DNA of 9,727 nucleotides from JASFQI01 sp050115555 (GTDB lineage: Bacteria > Desulfobacterota > DSM-4660 > Desulfatiglandales > HGW-15). The stretch lies in NCBI GenBank assembly GCA_050115555.1, contig JASFQI010000181.1, positions 1-9,727 of the forward strand, given 5' to 3'. The notes beneath the pieces are model-generated. The model made no database searches. It was not told where the DNA came from and was given only the letters and a program-made list of their open reading frames with translations. A program made the position numbers and the translations under genes. Positions 6,836 to 9,727 of the stretch are shown here, piece after piece (positions within the stretch are counted from its first letter, which is position 1; each line of letters starts with the position of its first letter).

Positions 6836-6842
6836 ACACACA
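6832..6842. repeat. Short CA/GT dinucleotide tract over the YfiR-like start codon
   Basis: About five CA units on the plus strand (GT on the coding strand) cover the candidate GTG starts at 6841 and 6835. The tract supplies GTG triplets in more than one frame just downstream of AAGGG, so its length sets both the spacing from the ribosome binding site and the frame of initiation. Confidence 0.5.
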
Positions 6843-6848
6843 CCCTTT

Positions 6849-8375
6849 TCAACGCGATTCGTTCCAGGTCGCCAGAAAGTATCGATCCACCTCGTCCTGA
6901 GATGGCTGGAAGTCCAAGGCTGCCCGCATGGCTGCAACCGAGTTCCCATAATATAAGGGAGCCCAGAAGGCCTCTTCGGCGATAATTTGCTGGGCCAGAG
7001 AAAGCAGGCGCTTCCGTTCCTCTTCGGAGACGCACCGATCGCTTTCCCGCAGGAGGAGATCGATCTCCGGTGTGGTCCCTTGGCACAAGGGTTCGTCTTG
7101 AAGAAACCATGGGCGGAGAATAGCGCTGGCATCAAAGATCGAGTAACTCCCCCAGGTAAAAAAGGCGAAGGGGATTTCTCCGCTTCGAAATTTTTCGAAC
7201 AGTTGGTCCACGCGGCCTTCCATCCAGCGGATCTCGGCCCGAATGCCTACGGCTCTCAGATCCTGGGCCACGGCCTCGGCCACGGACTCGTCGCGGTGCA
7301 CGTACAGATCCACGTTGAATCCCCCCGGATATCCGGCTTCTGCGAGAAGCGTTTGCGCCCGTTCAGGGTCATAGGCATACGTACGAATGTCCGGTTCGTA
7401 CCCGAAGTGTTGAGGCGTAGCCGCCCCGTGGTTCACTTTGGCATAACCACACAGGACGTCCGTTACAAGATGCTGGCGGTTAATGGCAAGGTTAACGGCT
7501 CGACGGACCTTCCTGTGCATGAAGAAATCTATCCCGCTCCGTCCCCGGGCGTCCATGAGGAGAAAAACGTTGCGAAGGATGTTCGTCCGGCGGACCGTGA
7601 TATCCGGATGTCGTTCCAGATACTGGATTTGCTCGGGGGCGATGGACCCGCTGCGGATGAGATCCAGCTCGCCGTTGAGCAGCCTCTCGATTCGGATGAT
7701 TTGCTCGGGAATGATTCGAATGACGAGGTGGGGGATCCCGGGCTTTCTCTTGGGCGCGCCGAAGTAAGCCGAGTGAGCCTCGAATCGCAAACACCCCTCT
7801 TCCTCCCAGGAGACGAAGCGGTACGGCCCGGTGCCCACCGGATGTTTCCCGAATGCCTCCCCGCCGACCTTCCGGTAATAACCCGGCGGATAAATGAAGA
7901 ACACGTTAGCCAGGATTTCCAGCGCCACGCGTGGCTGGAGAGTGGAGTGAACCCGAACGGTCCGTTCGTCAACAATGTGGACATCACCGAACGAGCGGAA
8001 GATATTGCGGCAACAAGCCTTGCGGGTCCTGAATACATTCATGGAAAAGCGCACCGCGTCGGATGTCAAGGGCTCGCCGTTGTGGAACCGAATCCCTTTC
8101 CGCAAGGTGAACTCGAGCGCTCCGTCTTCTCCAACCCTGTAGGACTCAGCCAGGCAGGGTACGAGATTTCCGCTGGCGGGGTTTCGGTATACGAGCGTGT
8201 CCGCCCAGTTGTGACTGAGAAGAAGGGTCTGACGGGAGGTGGATCGGGTCTGGCAGAGCGAATCGAAGTGGTGCTGCATTCCCACGACCAGCGTGTCGTT
8301 TCCGCTTTCGGCCGTGGGGATGTGTCCGAGGGAGAGCGTCAGGATCAGGGCGAGGAAAAACAAGCTCTGTCTCAT
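6849..8375 (-). CDS. Family-5 (DppA/OppA-like) extracellular solute-binding protein
   Basis: A 508-residue exported binding protein of the SBP_bac_5 group, which typically bind peptides, nickel or other small solutes for ABC importers. The signal peptide is residues 1 to about 22, with a likely cut after PTA. Family segments include LVPCLAESYRV (71-81), EFTLRKGIRFHNGEPLTSDAV (88-108), PVGTGPYRFVSW (179-190), and later RRAVNLAINR and YDPERAQTLLAEAGYPGGF. The length is normal. AGGAG seven bases before ATG supports the start. No permease or ATPase gene accompanies it in this window; it lies 20 bp after the hdrB-like gene and 13 bp before the YfiR-like gene, which is followed by a sensor kinase. 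An orphan binding protein in this setting may be a ligand receptor for signalling rather than a transport component. Residues 120-122 contain an unusual CC pair. The ligand cannot be read from sequence. Confidence 0.92.
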   Translation of the reverse strand: MRQSLFFLALILTLSLGHIPTAESGNDTLVVGMQHHFDSLCQTRSTSRQTLLLSHNWADTLVYRNPASGNLVPCLAESYRVGEDGALEFTLRKGIRFHNGEPLTSDAVRFSMNVFRTRKACCRNIFRSFGDVHIVDERTVRVHSTLQPRVALEILANVFFIYPPGYYRKVGGEAFGKHPVGTGPYRFVSWEEEGCLRFEAHSAYFGAPKRKPGIPHLVIRIIPEQIIRIERLLNGELDLIRSGSIAPEQIQYLERHPDITVRRTNILRNVFLLMDARGRSGIDFFMHRKVRRAVNLAINRQHLVTDVLCGYAKVNHGAATPQHFGYEPDIRTYAYDPERAQTLLAEAGYPGGFNVDLYVHRDESVAEAVAQDLRAVGIRAEIRWMEGRVDQLFEKFRSGEIPFAFFTWGSYSIFDASAILRPWFLQDEPLCQGTTPEIDLLLRESDRCVSEEERKRLLSLAQQIIAEEAFWAPLYYGNSVAAMRAALDFQPSQDEVDRYFLATWNESR

Positions 8376-8395
8376 TACGGTCTCCTGCGAGCGTG

Positions 8396-9271
8396 TTACT
8401 CGAAATAAGGGGCAAGAAGCTTCTTTGTTTTGACTACGTTGAGATTCAGTCCGAGTTCCTTTCGGTCGAACCCCATGGCGATTCCAAGGATTTGAGGGAG
8501 GTAGAGGACCGGGAGGTCATATTCGGCTTCAAACTCCGAGGCAATGCCTTTCTGGTTACTGTCGTACATGACGGCACAGAACGGACAGACCAGGGATATG
8601 GCGTCTGCACCGGATGCCTTCACGTCGTCCAGCTTCTGTTTGGCCACGGCAAGGGACGTCTTCTCCTCCACCGGCAGGAGGGGCCCGCCGCAGCAACGCT
8701 TTTTGTCCTTATAGTCTACCGGCGTCGCTCCGGTGATGGCCACGAGTTCGTCCAGCGTCTTCGGGTTTTCCGGGTCATCGAACCCGTCGTAGATTTCCGA
8801 AGGCTTGAGATAGTGACACCCGTAATGGGCTGCGACGCGTAAGCCTTCCAAGGACTTTTCAAAGTGCCCGGCGATCGCCTCTTTTCCCACGTCCTCATAA
8901 AGGATGCGAGCAAAGTGGCGGACGCGCGTTCCGGGTTCGTATCGAAGTCCGACTCGATCGAGGTCGCGGTTGATTTCTTCCCTCATCTCCTCGTCGTGAT
9001 CCAATTGATGAGCCACCTCGGTAAGGGCTGATGTACAGGAGCTGCAGAGGGCGCACACATCCAGTCCCTGTTTTTGGGCCAGGGCCAGGTTGTAGGCCCC
9101 GAGAAGGGCGGCGGACTTCATGCTGGCGCTCTTTACGGGGAACCCGCAGCAAATGAAGGCATCCACGTCCACGAGTTCCAATCCCAACCGACCGGCCACC
9201 TTTCTTGCAGAGAGTTCGTAGTTTCTGGAGCGGGCGGGAATGGTGCAGCCGAGAAAAAGTGCAAAGGTCAT
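8396..9271 (-). CDS. hdrB: Heterodisulfide reductase subunit B-like protein (two CCG domains)
   Basis: A 291-residue soluble iron-sulfur protein of the HdrB family. Two CCG domains are complete: C9, ICCGFP (C41, C42) and CSSC (C76, C79); then GCH (C152), RCCGG (C193, C194) and CPFC (C229, C232). In characterised HdrB these cysteines hold two noncubane [4Fe-4S] clusters that reduce a disulfide by stepwise electron transfer. Non-methanogens use such subunits in HdrABC-type and related electron-transfer complexes. Length is normal for HdrB and all ligands are present. GAGG seven bases before ATG supports the start. No hdrC or hdrA lies next to it here, though the upstream neighbour is cut off by the window edge. 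It stands 20 bp before the solute-binding protein gene and appears to head that operon. Family certain, partner complex unknown. Confidence 0.92.
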   Translation of the reverse strand: MTFALFLGCTIPARSRNYELSARKVAGRLGLELVDVDAFICCGFPVKSASMKSAALLGAYNLALAQKQGLDVCALCSSCTSALTEVAHQLDHDEEMREEINRDLDRVGLRYEPGTRVRHFARILYEDVGKEAIAGHFEKSLEGLRVAAHYGCHYLKPSEIYDGFDDPENPKTLDELVAITGATPVDYKDKKRCCGGPLLPVEEKTSLAVAKQKLDDVKASGADAISLVCPFCAVMYDSNQKGIASEFEAEYDLPVLYLPQILGIAMGFDRKELGLNLNVVKTKKLLAPYFE

Positions 9272-9353
9272 TGTTTACCTCGAACGCGATATCATCATAG
9301 AGTCCCCCACTATCCGCCATGGATTTCAGCCGAGTACGAGAAAATGGGGAATT

Positions 9354-9382
9354 TTCAAAGTAAAGGATACTTAATCTCTCAA
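9354..9382 (-). promoter_or_regulatory. Possible promoter for the hdrB-led operon
   Basis: On the minus strand TTGAGA (9382-9377) is followed after 17 bases by TTTGAA (9359-9354), five and three consensus matches. It lies about 85 bases upstream of the hdrB-like ATG in an A+T-richer stretch and overlaps the last codon of the doubtful small ORF. Activity is a guess from spacing and the -35 match. Confidence 0.25.
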
Positions 9383-9585
9383 ATTCGATAGACTCCGTCA
9401 AGCATGACGAGGCGCCACAAGGCCGTTCCGTTCAGCGGAAAGGCTCCCCTGGCGGCTCCGGCAGCCAAAATCCCCTGTGCCTCACGCAGTAACTTTGAGA
9501 GAATGCGCGCAGCTGTTTTTCTTTTCCCCCTGCTCCTGGAGGCGGCGGATGTGTCGAGGTAAAATTCGGGAATCATGAAGCTCAT
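9379..9585 (-). CDS. Possible small hypothetical protein (68-72 aa)
   Basis: An open frame on the same strand as the operon, 107 bases upstream of hdrB. I do not recognise the product. It is basic (a KRKTAAR patch), lacks cysteines, signal peptide and membrane segments, and has an Ala-rich stretch (ILAAGAARGAF). The ATG at 9585 has AAGG a few bases upstream; an earlier ATG at 9597 has no Shine-Dalgarno. It may be a real small gene, the remnant of a larger one, or chance. A different frame opening at 9401 crosses its end and runs into hdrB, and neither frame looks convincingly conserved. Confidence 0.3.
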   Translation of the reverse strand: MSFMIPEFYLDTSAASRSRGKRKTAARILSKLLREAQGILAAGAARGAFPLNGTALWRLVMLDGVYRI

Positions 9586-9727
9586 AGGACCTTGCATTCG
9601 CCATTGGGTAGAAGTAGACTCGGACCGATTTGAACGGAAGGATTCCGACTCGTCTGTCGGATACGCAGCCCGTGAACCCCCTTTGAAACAGGGGTCATGC
9701 GGAGTGTGAAGAGGGAGATTCGGGACC

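Noticed and set aside
6987..8408. Plus-strand open frame of 473 codons
   Set aside because: Antisense shadow of the solute-binding protein gene. Its translation shows no family motif, while the minus strand has a signal peptide and clear SBP_bac_5 segments.
8895..9401. Minus-strand frame opening at 9401 and running through the start of hdrB
   Set aside because: Most of it is a shadow of hdrB; the first 45 residues look somewhat protein-like, so they are mentioned as a finding but not called as a gene.
9674..9696. Hairpin GAACCCC...GGGGTC near the right edge
   Set aside because: The stem is about six pairs with a bulge and no T run on either strand, so it is not a convincing terminator. No tRNA T-loop pattern was found around it.

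Overview
The window looks like chromosome from a Desulfobacterota-type (deltaproteobacterial) anaerobe with fairly high G+C. The pointers are an HdrB-type heterodisulfide reductase subunit, PAS and hybrid histidine kinases with receivers of the type common in sulfate reducers and syntrophs, a REC-PAS-LuxR response regulator, and an IHF/HU protein ending in an RRVV.F+C...KINGK-like pattern. This placement comes from family resemblance read by eye, not from a search. No mobile element, CRISPR array, tRNA or rRNA was seen.

Layout. Positions 1-230 hold a plausible sigma-70 promoter and a long leader for one plus-strand gene, a crotonase-fold enoyl-CoA isomerase/hydratase (231-947). Everything else is on the minus strand. 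Read in the direction of transcription, from the right edge: a doubtful small ORF (9379-9585/9597); hdrB-like (8396-9271); a family-5 solute-binding protein (6849-8375); a YfiR/DUF4154 periplasmic protein (6128-6835, GTG start); a membrane sensor kinase with a CHASE8-like periplasmic domain, HAMP and an HWE/HisKA_2-type kinase core (4510-6150); and a REC-PAS-coiled coil-LuxR regulator (3201-4517). These genes are separated by at most about 20 bp or overlap, so they look like one operon. A 190-bp gap with a long inverted repeat follows. After it come an aberrant IHF/HU-like protein (2657-3010) and, 10 bp on, a soluble PAS histidine kinase (1402-2646). The kinase's C-terminal receiver domain (944 to about 1431) is present but split over two further frames.

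How the genes may work together. The most interesting unit is the run of solute-binding protein, YfiR-like protein, CHASE8-HAMP kinase and LuxR-type regulator. In YfiBNR/TpbB systems, periplasmic YfiR represses YfiN, a CHASE8-HAMP diguanylate cyclase. Here the same kind of periplasmic pair seems to be attached to a histidine kinase, with an orphan binding protein (no transporter genes in view) as a possible ligand receptor. The output would be a phosphorylated LuxR-type transcription factor instead of c-di-GMP. An HdrB-type redox subunit heads the operon. The second unit, an IHF-like protein plus hybrid kinase, looks either damaged or affected by sequencing error, with one shift at a run of eight C.
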